From Bretschneidera sinensis (lineage: Eukaryota; Streptophyta; Magnoliopsida; Brassicales; Akaniaceae): a stretch of DNA of 64,000 nucleotides. The notes beneath the pieces are model-generated. The model saw nothing but the letters and a program-made list of their open reading frames with translations, made no database searches and was not told the DNA's origin. A program made the position numbers and the translations under genes. Below are positions 47,456-59,172 of the stretch, piece by piece. The number at the start of each line of letters is the position of its first letter. Positions within the stretch are counted from its first letter, which is position 1. The DNA is taken from the NCBI GenBank assembly GCA_023935145.1, contig CM043705.1, positions 52,274,084-52,338,083 of the forward strand, read 5' to 3'.

Positions 47456-48244
47456 ATCAAAGACCTACTAAAGAGGTTCGGGATGGAAAGCTCAAAGCCA
47501 ATTGAAACGCCTACGAGCACATCTACTAAACTTGATCTTGATGAAAGAGGTAAAACTGTAGATTCTAAATATTATAGAAGCATGATAGGTGCTTTACTTT
47601 ATTTGACTGCAAGTAGACCTGAAATAATGTTCAGTATATGCATGTGTGCTAGATTTCAGTCTAATCCTAAGGAATCACATGTAGTTGCAGCAAAAAGAAT
47701 CCTTAGATATCTACAAGGAACCCAGACCATAGGATTATGGTACTCTAGAGAATCATCTTTTGAGCTAGTAGGATATTCAGATGCTGATTTTGCTGGATGT
47801 AGGTTAGATAGAAAGAGCACAAGTGGAACATGCCAATTCTTAGGTGCTATGTTAACTTCTTGGTTTTTCAAGAAACAGAATTCCATTGTACTATCAACCG
47901 CTGAGGAGAAATATGTAGCAGCTGGTAGTTGTTGTGCCCAAGTGTTATGGATGAAACAACAACTAGAAGACTATGGCATGAACCTCAGAAATATTCCTAT
48001 ATTTTGTGATAATACTAGTGTCATCAACCTAACCAAAAATCCTATTCAGCACTCTAGAACCAAGCATATAGAGATTAGACATCATTTCCCAAGAGATCAT
48101 GCTAAAAAAGGTGATATAAGATTAGAATTCATACCTTCAGAAGATCAAATAGCTGATATTCTTACAAAACCCTTAAGTGAAGCTAGTTTTTGTAAGATTA
48201 GAATGTTGATGGGATTGCTTGATTTTGATAAACTGAATGTTTGA
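47456..48244 (+). pseudogene. RNase H end of Sirevirus pol, left copy (5'-truncated)
   Basis: The frame enters pol at HIKDLLKRFGMESSKP, part of the reverse transcriptase thumb. It continues through the RNase H motif GYSDADFAGC (catalytic Asp present) to the ILTKPL block and the natural stop at 48242-48244. Everything upstream is missing. The first 40 codons of the open frame before 47456 are flanking and filler DNA, not pol. Confidence 0.88.
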
Positions 48245-48383
48245 TTGCATCTCATTTCATCGTTTGCATATTTAACATTGAGTGAAAGAATATCAATCCT
48301 TGTTTAATTATTTCCCTCACTCAAAAATGTCATAGATAAACAAAATCGTTCAAAAAATCAAGACTGAAAATTTTACTAAGGGT

Positions 48384-48697
48384 CCAGTCGACTGGTAAAT
48401 GTTCTCCAGTTGACTGGTAATTCACTGCCAGATCTTTCAGTCCACTGGTACCTCTGACCCAGTCGACTGGTAACTCTCTGTCAAATATTCCAGACAACTG
48501 ATAAGTCTTCTCCAATCGTCTATTAAGTCAAATCCCTGTTTGGCGCCAATTTTTGAAAAACCCTTGTCCTCCAGTCGACTGGTAAATGACTGCCAGTTTA
48601 TCTAGTCGACTGGTATGTTTACCCAGTCGACTGGTAGGTAAACTGTTCATCTTCTCAATAGGACCCAGTCGACTGGTAACTCGACCCAGTCAACAGG
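48384..48697 (+). promoter_or_regulatory. CCAGTCGACTGG array upstream of ORF3, left copy
   Basis: Exact 12-bp palindromes start at 48384, 48459, 48571, 48623 and 48665. Variants start at 48406, 48437, 48490, 48512, 48602 and 48686. Spacings are 22, 31, 22, 31, 22, 59, 31, 21, 42 and 21. In the long gap lies the palindrome TTGGCGCCAA, near 48540, within an E2F-like TTTGGCGC. Confidence 0.85.
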
Positions 48698-48708
48698 TAA
48701 CGCGATAT

Positions 48709-48716
48709 TATAAATA
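48709..48716 (+). promoter_or_regulatory. TATA box for ORF3, left copy
   Basis: TATAAATA lies 12 bases after the last palindrome and about 210 bases before the ORF3 start. The leader between is pyrimidine-rich and lacks an ATG close upstream of the start. Confidence 0.6.
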
Positions 48717-48926
48717 AGACTGTTCATTTTTCTGAAATTTTACGCCATTTTCAAATTCCCAAATTTTCTCTCTCTAGAAAAATTCACCATTTTGATCCAA
48801 AAACAATCCAAACTTCATCTAAACACACCGATCTACTCATCCATAAAGAGATTTTTGACTTTCTACGGTTAAAATCTCTTATTTTCACCAAAATCCATTT
48901 TTCCCAAAAACTTCTTTTTCTTCAAA

Positions 48927-50183
48927 ATGAGCGATAAGATCCGTATAAAACTCACAACAAGTGGACCTAATGCGCCTAAAAAACCAAGGTCTTCAAAACC
49001 TTCGGCTTCGGAGTCGAAAGAAAAGGGAGCAGCGGGCTCATCCAGTATGGAGCCCAGAACAGAGTTGGAGCAAACTCTGTTTTACAGTCCAGCGGCTCAT
49101 GCAAGGTATAATTCTATATTCCGTCACAAGAAAATCATGACGGGTAGAGTCGTTGATTTCGACTCTATTCGCCATGGAAATTTTGATATTCTACCAGCCT
49201 TTGAGGCAATAAATCTAACCCCACTGGTCAGAATTCATGAGAAATATTACATGCGACTGATTCACCAGTTCTACGCAAACTTGGTGAAACCCAGTCCTCT
49301 GGCTTTGAGATTCAGAACCAGAGTAAGCGGTGTGGAGTTTGAGGTCAACACTGACCTCTTGATGAGCGTTCTGAGAATCTCTGTAAGGGGGATTCAATGA
49401 AGTCTGGATGGATGGCCAGACAACTTTGAGGTTGAGGAGGCCTGTTGGATAGTCAGGGGAGACCCTAACTATGTGTACAGACCCACTACATTTCATACAT
49501 GTAGTGATATGCCCCTCGACTCAAAGATGTTTCAGTTGATTGTCAGTTGGACCATCCACCCGAGACTCGGGAGTCGAGGGTATTTATCCAAAATAGATAC
49601 GGTATTGATTTGGTGCCTAAAATCTGGGCACCACTTCAATATATATCCTCTGCTGCTCGCCAACATGATAAACGGCGAAGCAAACGACTCCGGGTGTCTT
49701 CCTTATGGGATGCTCATTACGCTCATCCTCCAGCACTTCCGGGTACCTTTGCCTGCCTTCGAGGCTCAGGATATCGGATTGACGGACATCATCAACATCT
49801 CATCACTGAAGAAGATGGGATATACTGTTCGTGAAGGGTTCCTCTATCTGAAGGCTGAAAAGCGTCTGAGGATCAGAGAGGATGCGAGCGACAGTGATGA
49901 GGATGCTGATACAGTTGCTGAAATTGAGACGGATACCCGAACACCTCCCATTGGTGACTCGAGTACTGGTCAGACTGGTTACGGTGACATCCTACGAGCT
50001 ATCACGAGCCTCCAGATGACGATGGAGTCAGGTTTCCAGTCCATGCAGTTTGATTACCAGAGACTGAGCTCCTCCATAGACCACTTACGGGACGACTTCG
50101 AGTTACATCAAGAGCACACCGAGGGTTCCCTAGCTGAGATTAGGGATCTTCTTCGTGATAGCTCGGACTCTCCCGCATCTTGA
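48927..50183 (+). pseudogene. Sirevirus ORF3 (extra ORF after pol), left copy, one stop
   Basis: The 419-codon frame starts ATGAGCGATAAG at 48927 and ends TGA at 50183. It is interrupted by a single TGA at codon 158 (49398-49400), where the right copy has TGG. The N-terminus is basic and Ser/Lys-rich (KKPRSSKPSASESK). The core has HQFYANLVKPSPLALRF and FEVNTDLLMSVLRI, then IDTVLIWCLKSGHHFNIYP and GCLPYGMLITLILQHF. The C-terminus is acidic, followed by a heptad-like stretch (LQMTMESGFQSMQFDYQRLS) suggesting a coiled coil. I see no signal peptide or convincing membrane helix. The core resembles the 'putative plant transposon protein' family and the extra ORF at 4922-6048. The function is unknown. 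Confidence 0.8.
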
Positions 50184-50853
50184 GTCTATATCTTTATTAT
50201 GTACTTAGTGTTTTCCAGTTCTTATCACATAGCACGGACATATCATATATTATTTTGTCTTAGTTATGTCTCTGTGAAGCCCGTTTGTGTATTGACTTTT
50301 TATATATGATGATGTATTTCTATTAGCCATATTTCTTGTATCTATTTACGCTATTTGTGATATGTTAGCTCTGTTTTAAAACTCTGTTTAGCCACTAAAC
50401 TGCTCTAAAATGCTTATACGTGTATGAAAACTTCCGGTTCTTCTTGGGAAGGCTTCCGAAAGCCAAATAAAGCCAAATTTTCGCGTACAAGTTTACTTTC
50501 TTATACTATAGATGACTGTATTGGTTAAATAGCTTATTTTTGTGTTATGCTCCCTTTGATTGCTGTTGTCAAAACGGGAGAGAAAATGAGAAAAACGAGA
50601 AAATCTAAGTAAACGCAACCAATGCATAGATTTAGGGGGAGCATTGCTCCATAGCGTTATAAAAATGTTTATTGATTGGTTGAGTTTGATTCTGGATTGG
50701 TTGAAAGATATATAAACTGTGTTTGCTTGTTTACAGGGTGGTTTTACTCGAAAAACAGAGGAGACTCTGTCCAATTTTTTGTAAAATCCTAATACTTAGC
50801 TTTTAAAACTGTTTTCACTTTATTAGTTTTGTCATCATGAAAAAGGGGGAGAT
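50184..50853 (+). other. 3' non-coding region with several purine tracts, left copy
   Basis: TTTAGGGGGAGCATTG (about 50632-50647) is an internal purine tract. AAAAAGGGGGAGA (50840-50852) is the main polypurine tract abutting the LTR. Repeated purine tracts upstream of the 3' LTR are a known Sirevirus trait. Confidence 0.75.
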
Positions 50854-52054
50854 TGTTGACCCTCGTCTATATTTTAATGATGGCAAAACACAACTGTTAT
50901 TTATCTAACAAGTTTAAGCTAAGTTGTATTAAGGATCAAACACATTCAACCAAAGAACAAAGTGCAAAAACTCGAACCAAATCCAGTATCAAGTGAAGAC
51001 TGAAGATCTAGTATAGGTCTTAAGATTTAGAACCAATGTAAGTCTCACTTATACATTGTATTAGCTTGTTAAATGGCTCGAACACAAAAGATTTTATATG
51101 TTTTTAATAAAAAAACAGAAAAAAAAACTGGGTTGGAAGACAACCCAATTGACTGGGTACATATATGGGACAGAAGGTCCCCAGTCGATTGGATGAATCA
51201 ACCCAGTCGACTGGTAATTGGACAGTAAGTCCCCAGTCGACTGGATGAATCAACCCAGTCGACTGGTAAAATGGACAGAAAGTCCCCAGTCGACTGGATG
51301 ATATATACCAGCCGACTGGATACCCAGAAGGTCTGAAAACATAATTTTTTCAAGAGAACCCAGTCGACTGGTATCTTGACCCAGTCGACTGGTAGTTCAA
51401 AAATATGACCGTTGGACTCCAAATCTGAACGTTTTAAAGTAAATCTTTTTCAAATTAAAGTCCTAAACGGCCATATTAATTGATTGCTATATAAACCCAT
51501 TCAGTTAAGCATTCAATAACAAGCTGCATATATTCAAAAAGAGTTGATCTCACATAATCAAGTTTTTATACTCTTGAAACACAAAAAGCTTTGAAATAAT
51601 CTTGTTGAGCCATTTATTCAAGCTTTACTTTGAAAGAAAGACATTTCTGTTGTAATAAGCTTTCAGTTGCTGTCTCTCTACCTTTTACTTTACACCATCT
51701 TTGTAAAGGGATTACTTCCGAGAGGAAGGGGAAACTTCCGAAAGGAAGGGGATTGTTTGGTTTAAGCAATTCATGTAATTTGCTTATGTACGGTTTGTGC
51801 AACACCCGGCTAAGTTGTGCGACTAAGTTTTGTTAGTGGATTACTTCAAGGAGTTCCTTGAAGAGAGTGGACGTAGGGTCAGAACGAATCCGATATTACC
51901 GAACCACTATAAACTGTGTTAACTCTTTATTTACAGCTCATTACTTGTATTAATTGTTTGCTGCTTATCAGTTTTTATAAACTTGTATTAATTCCGTAAA
52001 AAGTTTTTAAAAACCCAATTCACCCCCCCTCTTGGGTTAAAACCTTGAGCTACA
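50854..52054 (+). repeat. Middle LTR of the Sirevirus block
   Basis: It starts TGTTGACCCTCG and ends CTTGAGCTACA. The palindrome array is at 51145-51392, and the TATA box TATATAAA at 51488-51495, 96 bases after the array. Confidence 0.93.
51145..51392 (+). promoter_or_regulatory. CCAGTCGACTGG array in LTR U3 (middle LTR)
   Basis: Exact sites start at 51203, 51233, 51255, 51286, 51360 and 51381. Variants start at 51145, 51181 and 51308. Spacings are 36, 22, 30, 22, 31, 22, 52 and 21. Confidence 0.88.
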
Positions 52055-52056
52055 AT

Positions 52057-52068
52057 TGGTATCAGAGC
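52057..52068 (+). other. Primer-binding site, tRNA-Met type
   Basis: TGGTATCAGAGC, the exact complement of the initiator tRNA-Met 3' end, begins three bases after the middle LTR. Confidence 0.95.
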
Positions 52069-52109
52069 TTCGTTCTCTTAATTAGGCTTAAAATCCTTAA
52101 GTTGATCCA

Positions 52110-53555
52110 ATGGCAGCAAATAGCTACTCTGAGGGACACTCTTATACTAGACCACCATTATTCAATGGCTCAAATTATAACTATTGGAAAAATAGAATGA
52201 AAATCTTTGTCGAATGACAAGATTACAATCTATGGAGAATCATAGAAGAATGACCTAAAATTCCTTCAAAAGAAATAGTTATTGGAGAGACTCTTCATAC
52301 AATGCCTAAACTTAAAACTGAGTTTACTGACGAGGATTGTAAAACGATGTCTCTCAATAGCAGAGCAACAAGCATGCTACATTGTGCATTAGATATTTCT
52401 GAATATAACAAAATGTCTGCATGCGTTTCTGCTAAAGAAATATAGGACAAATTACAAGTCACATATGAAGGAACTAGTGAAGTAAAAAAGTCTAAAATTT
52501 ACATGCTAATTTCTGAGTATGAATCTTTTAAGATGTCTCCTAACGAAACCATTTCTGAAATGCACTCACGGTTCACCACTATTATAAATGGTTTAAAATT
52601 GCTTGGTAAGAATATTGAGGAAGTTGAACTAACTAGAAAAATCTTGAGATCTTTGGCAGCAAAATGGAAACCAAAGAGGACAGCCATTCAGGAGGCCAAA
52701 AATCTTGACAAGCTTGATGTTGAGATGCTGCTTGGATCATTATTGACATACGAGATGGAAGAAATGACTCCCATCGTCAATGATGATGAGAAGAAGAAAA
52801 AGCAAATTGCTCTCAAAGCTTCTACGAGCAACAAAGAAAAGGAATTAGAACAAGAAGCAGAGAACAGTGAAGAGGATGGTGAAATGGCCTTAATCACCAG
52901 ATGATTCCATAGGTTCTTGAAGAAAAGCAAGAAACCTTACTCAAAGGATCCCACCTCAAAAAGGGAACCACTTATGTGTTATGACTGCAAGAAGTCAGGA
53001 CATATAAAAGCTGACTGTCTGATTTCAAACAAACCATACAAGGGCTTTAAAAAGAAATCTATGGTAGCAACTACCTGGAGCGATGACGAAGAAGATGAGT
53101 CATCAGACAAAGAAATTGGATACGAGAAAATTGCCAACCTTTGTTTGATGGCAATCGACGATGAAAGTGAGGTAACATCTTCTCCCTCTTCAAAAAATAA
53201 TATTGTTACTAGTAGTGAAGAACTGCTAGAAGTTATAAATGAAATGCATGAAGAATTAAAGAAATTTGATTTTAGAAATTCTGTTCTTAAGAAAGAAGTA
53301 TCATCTCTCTCTAAAGAGATGATAAGTCTTAGAGAAGAAAAAGAAAAATTATCATCTTTACTGTATGATTCTTTTCAAGATTTTCTCAAAGATGAAAATG
53401 AGAATTTGAAAAATAAAATTTCTGAATTAAATAGCACTATATCAAGACTTATACTTGGTAAAGAAAAACTTGATGAAATGCTTTCTTCCCAAAGATTAAG
53501 TGGAGGAAAATCTGGTGTTGGATATTCTCCATTGGGAAAACAAAAAACAAAATAG
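52110..53555 (+). pseudogene. Sirevirus gag
   Basis: The protein starts MAANSYSEGHSYTRPPLFNG at 52110 and shows the Copia gag landmarks YWKNRMKIF and NKMSACVSAKEI. A CCHC knuckle (CYDCKKSGHIKADC) lies near 52980-53020, followed by a long charged, coiled-coil-like C-terminus. In-frame stops lie at 52216-52218 (TGA for Trp or Cys), about 52252, 52443 and 52904. The frame is otherwise kept to the natural stop at 53553-53555. Confidence 0.85.
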
Positions 53556-53564
53556 AGCTTATTC

Positions 53565-54155
53565 ATGAAAGCCTCTTGTGTAGATGGAGCTTCTAATTCA
53601 AAAGCTCCTAGCATGGTTAAAAGCACTCCCTCGATGAATGCTAGGAAGTCTAGAAATTTAAATGTTCATACTAAATTGAAGCATCCTAAAAATACTCATG
53701 CTTATATGTATGCTCATTCTAGGAATGCTCATACACATCCTAGAAATAATTATCATGCTCATTCTAGGAACAATGTGTATAATCAAAGAATGCATTCTGC
53801 TCATGCTTATCTTAGGAATTACCATCATGGTTATCCTAGAAATAATATGCATACATATGCTAGCATGTATCCTAGAATGCATCATCATTCATTTTCTGGA
53901 AATGACATGCATTTTCATACTCCTTACCATAGAAGCATGTATCCTAGGAACTATTATCTTAAGGATTATAAGAATGCACATGTAAGATATCCTAGAAATT
54001 TCTATGACTATAATGCTAGGATTGTGCATCATCGAGCACCACATGTTAAGAAAGTATGGGTCACAAAAGGAACCGTATTTTCAAGGACTAACCCCAAAGG
54101 ACCCAAGAAATTTTGGGTACCTAAAAGTGCTATCGTATATCCTTGTGTGATGTAG
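53565..54155 (+). pseudogene. His/Tyr/Asn-rich linker before protease
   Basis: This 196-codon stretch between gag and protease is made of short HSRN-, YPRN- and HAY-type repeats (about codons 45-160). It then reads VKKVWVTKGT and KKFWVPKSA, a motif pair seen before protease in Sirevirus pol. It is part of the polyprotein rather than an independent gene. Confidence 0.65.
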
Positions 54156-57100
54156 ATTTGCCTCCACACCAAGGAGAAAGGTAACTGTTGGTACCTTGAT
54201 AGCAGAAGCACATGACCGGTGATAAAAGCGTATTCAATGAGCTAACTATAAGAGATGGTGGACTTGTGACCATTGGAGACAATACTAAAATAAAGATCAT
54301 CGGGCATGAAAAAGTCGGTAATGATTTCTCAACCTTAGATAATGTATTGCTAGTACAAGGCCTTAAGCCAAATTTACTTAGCATTAGTCAATTATGTGAC
54401 AAAGGATACAAAGTCACATTTGAGACCTCTCATTGTCTAGTTATAGACATCAAGAGCAACAAGATCAAATTCATTGGCCATAGACATGAAAATGTCTACA
54501 TAGTTGATTTGAAATCCTTTCATTCTGATAATGAAAAATGTTTTCCTGCTTTTAGTGAAAATCCATGGCTATGGCATAGAAGGCTTGGTCATGTAAACAT
54601 GAACTTGCTAAAAATTGTTTCAAGAAAAGATTTAGTTATTGGACTTCCTAAAATAAATTTTGAAAAAGGTAAAGTTTGCAATGCTTGTCAAATGGGAAAA
54701 CAAACTAGGATTTCTTTTAAAGCAAAAAATGTAGTCTCAACTACTAGACCTTTGGAACTTTTGCACATGGATTTATTTTGTCCAATTAGTACCATTAGTC
54801 TAGGTGGCCATCAATATGCTCTTGTTATTGTTGATGACTATTCACGATATACCTTTGTTATTTTTATTGCTTACAAAGATGAAGCTTTCAAAGGATTTGA
54901 AAAGTTTTACAAAAAGGTACAAAATGAAAAAAGAATTTGTATTTCAAGCATAATAAGTGATCATGGTAAAGAATTTGAAAATCAAAGCTTTTCAAAATTT
55001 TGTGATGAAAATGGAATTAATCACAACTTTTCAGCTCCTAGAACTCCTTAACAAAATGGAGTTGTTGAGAGGAAAAATAGAGTTCTAGAAGAATTTTCAA
55101 GAACAATGCTTTGTGAAAATAATTTACCAAAATAGTTTTGGGCTGAAGCTGTGAATACTTCTTGCTATATATTAAATAGAATTTTGATAAGACATTTGCT
55201 TGATAAAACTCATATGAACTATGGAAAGGGAGAAAACCCAATATTTCCTATTTTCATGCTTTTGGTAGTAAGTACTTCATCTTATATAACAATAAAACTA
55301 ACTTGGGTAAATTTGATTCCAAGACCGATATTTTTAGGATATTCAACTACTAGTAAGGCTTATAGAGTTTTCAATAAGAGAACTCTAGTAGTAGAAGAAT
55401 CTGTGCATGTAACCATTGATGAATCTAATCCAATAAGTAGTAGAGAAGATTCCTTTAAAGATGATGCAAATTTTATTCCAAGAATGGAAACTCCTACTCC
55501 CATTATTGATCCAAAAGAGAGATCTCCTCAAGCAAAAAAAGGGATGGCAACTCCCAATTTGGACCAACCATCCTCAAGTCAACAAGAGGAAAATCTACCC
55601 AAGGATTGGAGGTATGTAAATCATCATCCAATTGATCAAGTGATTGGTGATCCTTCACAAGGGATAAGAACTCGTTCTTCCATTAGAAATATTTGCAATT
55701 TTGTAGCTTATTTGTCTCAAGTAGAACCTAAGACATTTATAGAAGCTGAAAAAGATAATGATTGGATAATTGCAATGCAGGAAGAGATAAATCAATTTGA
55801 GAGAAACAATGTTTGGAAACTAGTTCCAAGACCAAAATATCATTCAATAATTGGAACTAAATGGGTATATAGAAATAAAATGGATGAAAATGGTATAGTA
55901 ACTAGAAATAAGGCTAAACTAGTTGCTAAGGGATATAACCAAGAGGAAGGAATAGATTTTGATGAAACCTATGCTCCCGTAGCTAGATTAGAAGCCATTC
56001 GAATGTTATTAGCCTTTGCATGCTTTAATAAATTTAAGCTATTTCAAATGGATGTGAAAATTGCCTTTTTAAATGGCTTTATAGAAGAAGAGGTTTATAT
56101 TGAGCAACCTCTTGGATTTGAAAATCCTAGTCTACCAAATCATGTCTACAAGCTTTCTAAAGCTCTATATGGGTTGAAGCAAGCTCCAAGAGCATGGTAT
56201 GAAAGACTAAGTAAATTTTTGATTGATAATGATTTTGTAAGAGGTAGAATAGATACAACTCTCTTCACAAAAAAACTCACAAAAATGACACTTTGATAGT
56301 TCAAATATATGTTGATGATATTATATTTGGTGCTACTAATGAATCTATGTGTCAAGAGTTTGCAAAGTGCATGCAAGGTGAATTTGAAATGAGCATGATG
56401 GGAGAACTTACCTACTTCCTTGGACTGCAAATCAAGCAACTAAAAGGAGGTATCTTCATCAATCAACAAAAGTACATCAAAGACCTACTAAAGAAGTTCG
56501 GGATGGAAAGCTCAAAGCCAATTGGAACGCCTATGAGCACATCTACTAAACTTGATCTTGATGAAGAAGGTAAAACTGTAGATTCTAAATATTATAGAAG
56601 CATGATAGGTGCTTTACTTTATTTGACTGCGAGTAGACCTGAAATAATGTTCAGTATATGCATGTGTGCTAGATTTCAGTCTAATCCTAAGGAATCACAT
56701 GTAGTTGCAGTAAAAAGAATCCTTAGATATCTACAAGGAACCCAGACCATAGGATTATGGTACTCTAGAGAATCATCTTTTGAGCTAGTAGGATATTCAA
56801 ATGCTGATTTTGCTGGATGTAGGTTAGATAGAAAGAGCACAAGTGGAACATGCCAATTCTTAGGTGCTATGTTAACTTCTTGGTTTTCCAAGAAACAGAA
56901 TTTCGTTGCGCTATCAACCGCTGAGGCGAAATATGTAGCAGCTGGCAGTTGTTGTGCCCAAGTGTTATGGATGAAACAACAACTAGAAGACTATGGCATG
57001 AACCTAGAAAATATTCTTATATTTTGTGATAATACTAGTGCCATCAACCTAACCAAAAATCCTATTCAGAACTCTAGAACCAAGCATATAGAGATTAGAC

Positions 57101-57264
57101 ATCATTTTCTAAGAGACCATGCTAAAAAATGTGATATAAGATTAGAATTCATACCTTCAGAAGATCAAATAGCTGATATTCTTACAAAACCCTTAAGTGA
57201 AGCTAGTTTTTGTAAGATTAGAATGTTGATGGGATTGCTTGATTTTGATAAACTGAATGTTTGA
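54156..57264 (+). pseudogene. Sirevirus pol: protease, integrase, reverse transcriptase, RNase H
   Basis: The protease site near 54189 reads WYLDSRST with a frame break, in place of D-S-G, and continues as MTGDKSVFNE at 54212. Integrase has WHRRLGH and CNACQMGK zinc motifs and a core (HMDLF, IISDHGKEFE). A stop sits at 55049 (TAA for CAA) before QNGVVERKNR, and another at 55135. Reverse transcriptase has [13 protein letters not shown] and, after a two-base insertion near 56275, the catalytic IYVDDIIFG. RNase H has lost its first catalytic Asp (GYSNADFAGC; the left copy keeps GYSDADFAGC). The end is the stop at 57262-57264. Confidence 0.9.
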
Positions 57265-57403
57265 TTGCATCTCATTTCATCAGTTGCATATTTGACATTG
57301 AATGAAAGAATATTAATCCTTGTTTAATTATTTCCCTCATTCAAAAATGTCATAGATAAACAAAATCGTACGAAAAATCAAGACTGAAAATTTTACTAAG
57401 GGT

Positions 57404-57687
57404 CCAGTCGACTGGTAAATGTTCTCCAGTCGACTGGTACCTCTGACTCAGTCGACTGGTAACTCTCTGTCAAATATTCCAGATAACTGATAAGTCTTCT
57501 CCAATCGTCTATTAAGTCGAATCCCTGTTTGGCGCCAATTTTTGAAAAACTCTTGTCCTCCAGTTAACTGGTAAAGATAGCCCAATCGACTGGTAAATGA
57601 CTGCCAGTTTATCCAGTCAACTGGTACGTTTAACCAGTCGACTGGTAGGCAAACTGTTCATCTTCTCAATGGGACCCAGTCGACTGG
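57404..57687 (+). promoter_or_regulatory. CCAGTCGACTGG array upstream of ORF3, right copy
   Basis: Exact sites start at 57404, 57426, 57634 and 57676. Variants start at 57448, 57479, 57501, 57560, 57582 and 57613. Spacings are 22, 22, 31, 22, 59, 22, 31, 21 and 42. Site number differs from the left copy by gain or loss of whole units. Confidence 0.85.
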
Positions 57688-57698
57688 TAACGCGATAT

Positions 57699-57706
57699 TA
57701 TAAATA
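57699..57706 (+). promoter_or_regulatory. TATA box for ORF3, right copy
   Basis: TATAAATA lies 11 bases after the last palindrome and about 210 bases before the ORF3 start, as in the left copy. Confidence 0.6.
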
Positions 57707-57915
57707 GGAGTATTCATTTTTCTGAAATTTTACGCCATTTTCAAGCTCCCAAATTTTCTCTCTCTAGAAAAATTCACCATTTTGATCTAAAAACCATCCA
57801 AACTTCATCTAAACACACCGATCTACTATCCATAAAGAGATTTTTGACTTTCTACGGTTAAAATCTCCTATTTTCGCCAAAATATATTTTTCCCAAAAAC
57901 TTCTTTTTCTTCAAA

Positions 57916-59172
57916 ATGAGCGATAAGATCCGTATAAAACTCACAACAAGTGGACCTAATGTGCCTAAAAAGCCAAGGTCTTCAAAACCTTCGGCTTCGG
58001 AGTCGAAAGGAAAGGGAGCAGCGGGCTCATCCAGCAAGGAGCCCAGAATAGAGTTGGAGCAGACTCTGTTTTACAGTCTAGCGGCTCATACAAGGTATAA
58101 TTCTATATTCCGTCACAAGAAAATCATGACGGGTAGAGTCGTTGATTTCGACTCTATTCGCCATGGAAATTTCGATATTCTACCAGCCTTTGAGGCAATA
58201 AATCTAACCCCACTGGTCAGAATTCATGAGAAATATTACCCGCGACTGATTCACCAGTTCTACGCAAACTTGGTGAAACCCAGTCCTTTGGCTTTGAGAT
58301 TCAGAACCAGAGTCAACGATGTGGAGTTTGAGGTCAACACTGACCTCTTGATGAGCGTTCTGAGAATCCCTGTAAGGGGGATTCAATGGAGTCTGGATGG
58401 ATGGCCAGACAACTTTGAGGTTGAGGAGGCCTGTCGGATAGTCAGGGGAGACCCTAACTATGTGTACAGACCCACTACATTTCATACCTGTAGTGATATG
58501 CCTCTCGACTCAAAGATGCTTCAGCTGATTGTCAGTTGGACCATCCACCCGATACTCGGGAGTCGAGGGTATCTATCCAAAATAGATACGGTATTGATTT
58601 GGTGCCTAAAATATGGGCACCACTTCAATATATATCCTCTGCTGCTCGCCAACATGATAAATGGTGAAGCAAACGACTCCGGGTGTCTTCCTTATGGGAT
58701 GCTCATTACGCTCATCCTCCAGCACTTCTGGGTACTTTTGCTTGCCTCTGAGGCTCAGGATATCGGATTGACGGACATCATCAACATCTCATCACTGAAG
58801 AAGATGGGATGTACTGTTCGTGAAGGGTTCCTCTATCTGAAGGCCGAAAAGCGCCTGAAAATCCGAGAGGATGCGAGCGACAGTGATAAGGATGTTGATA
58901 CGACTGCTGAAATGAAAACGGATACCCGAGCACCTCCCATTGGTGACTCGAGTACTGGTCAGACTGGTTACGATGACATCCTATGAGCTATCACAAGCCT
59001 CCAGATGACGATGGAGTCCGATTTCCAGTCCATGCAGTCTGATTACCAGAGACTGAGCTCCTCCATAGATCACTTATGGGACTACTTCGAATTACATCAA
59101 GAGCACACCGAGGGTTCCCTAGCTGAAATTAGGGATATTCTTTGTGACAGCTCAGACTCTCCCGCACCTTGA
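57916..59172 (+). pseudogene. Sirevirus ORF3, right copy, one stop
   Basis: The 419-codon frame has the same length as the left copy. It is open for 356 codons and then broken by a TGA at 58984-58986, where the left copy has CGA (Arg). The lost part is the coiled-coil-like C-terminus. The two copies differ by scattered substitutions and have no indel, so neither has shifted frame since they separated. Domain content is as described for 48927-50183. Confidence 0.82.
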
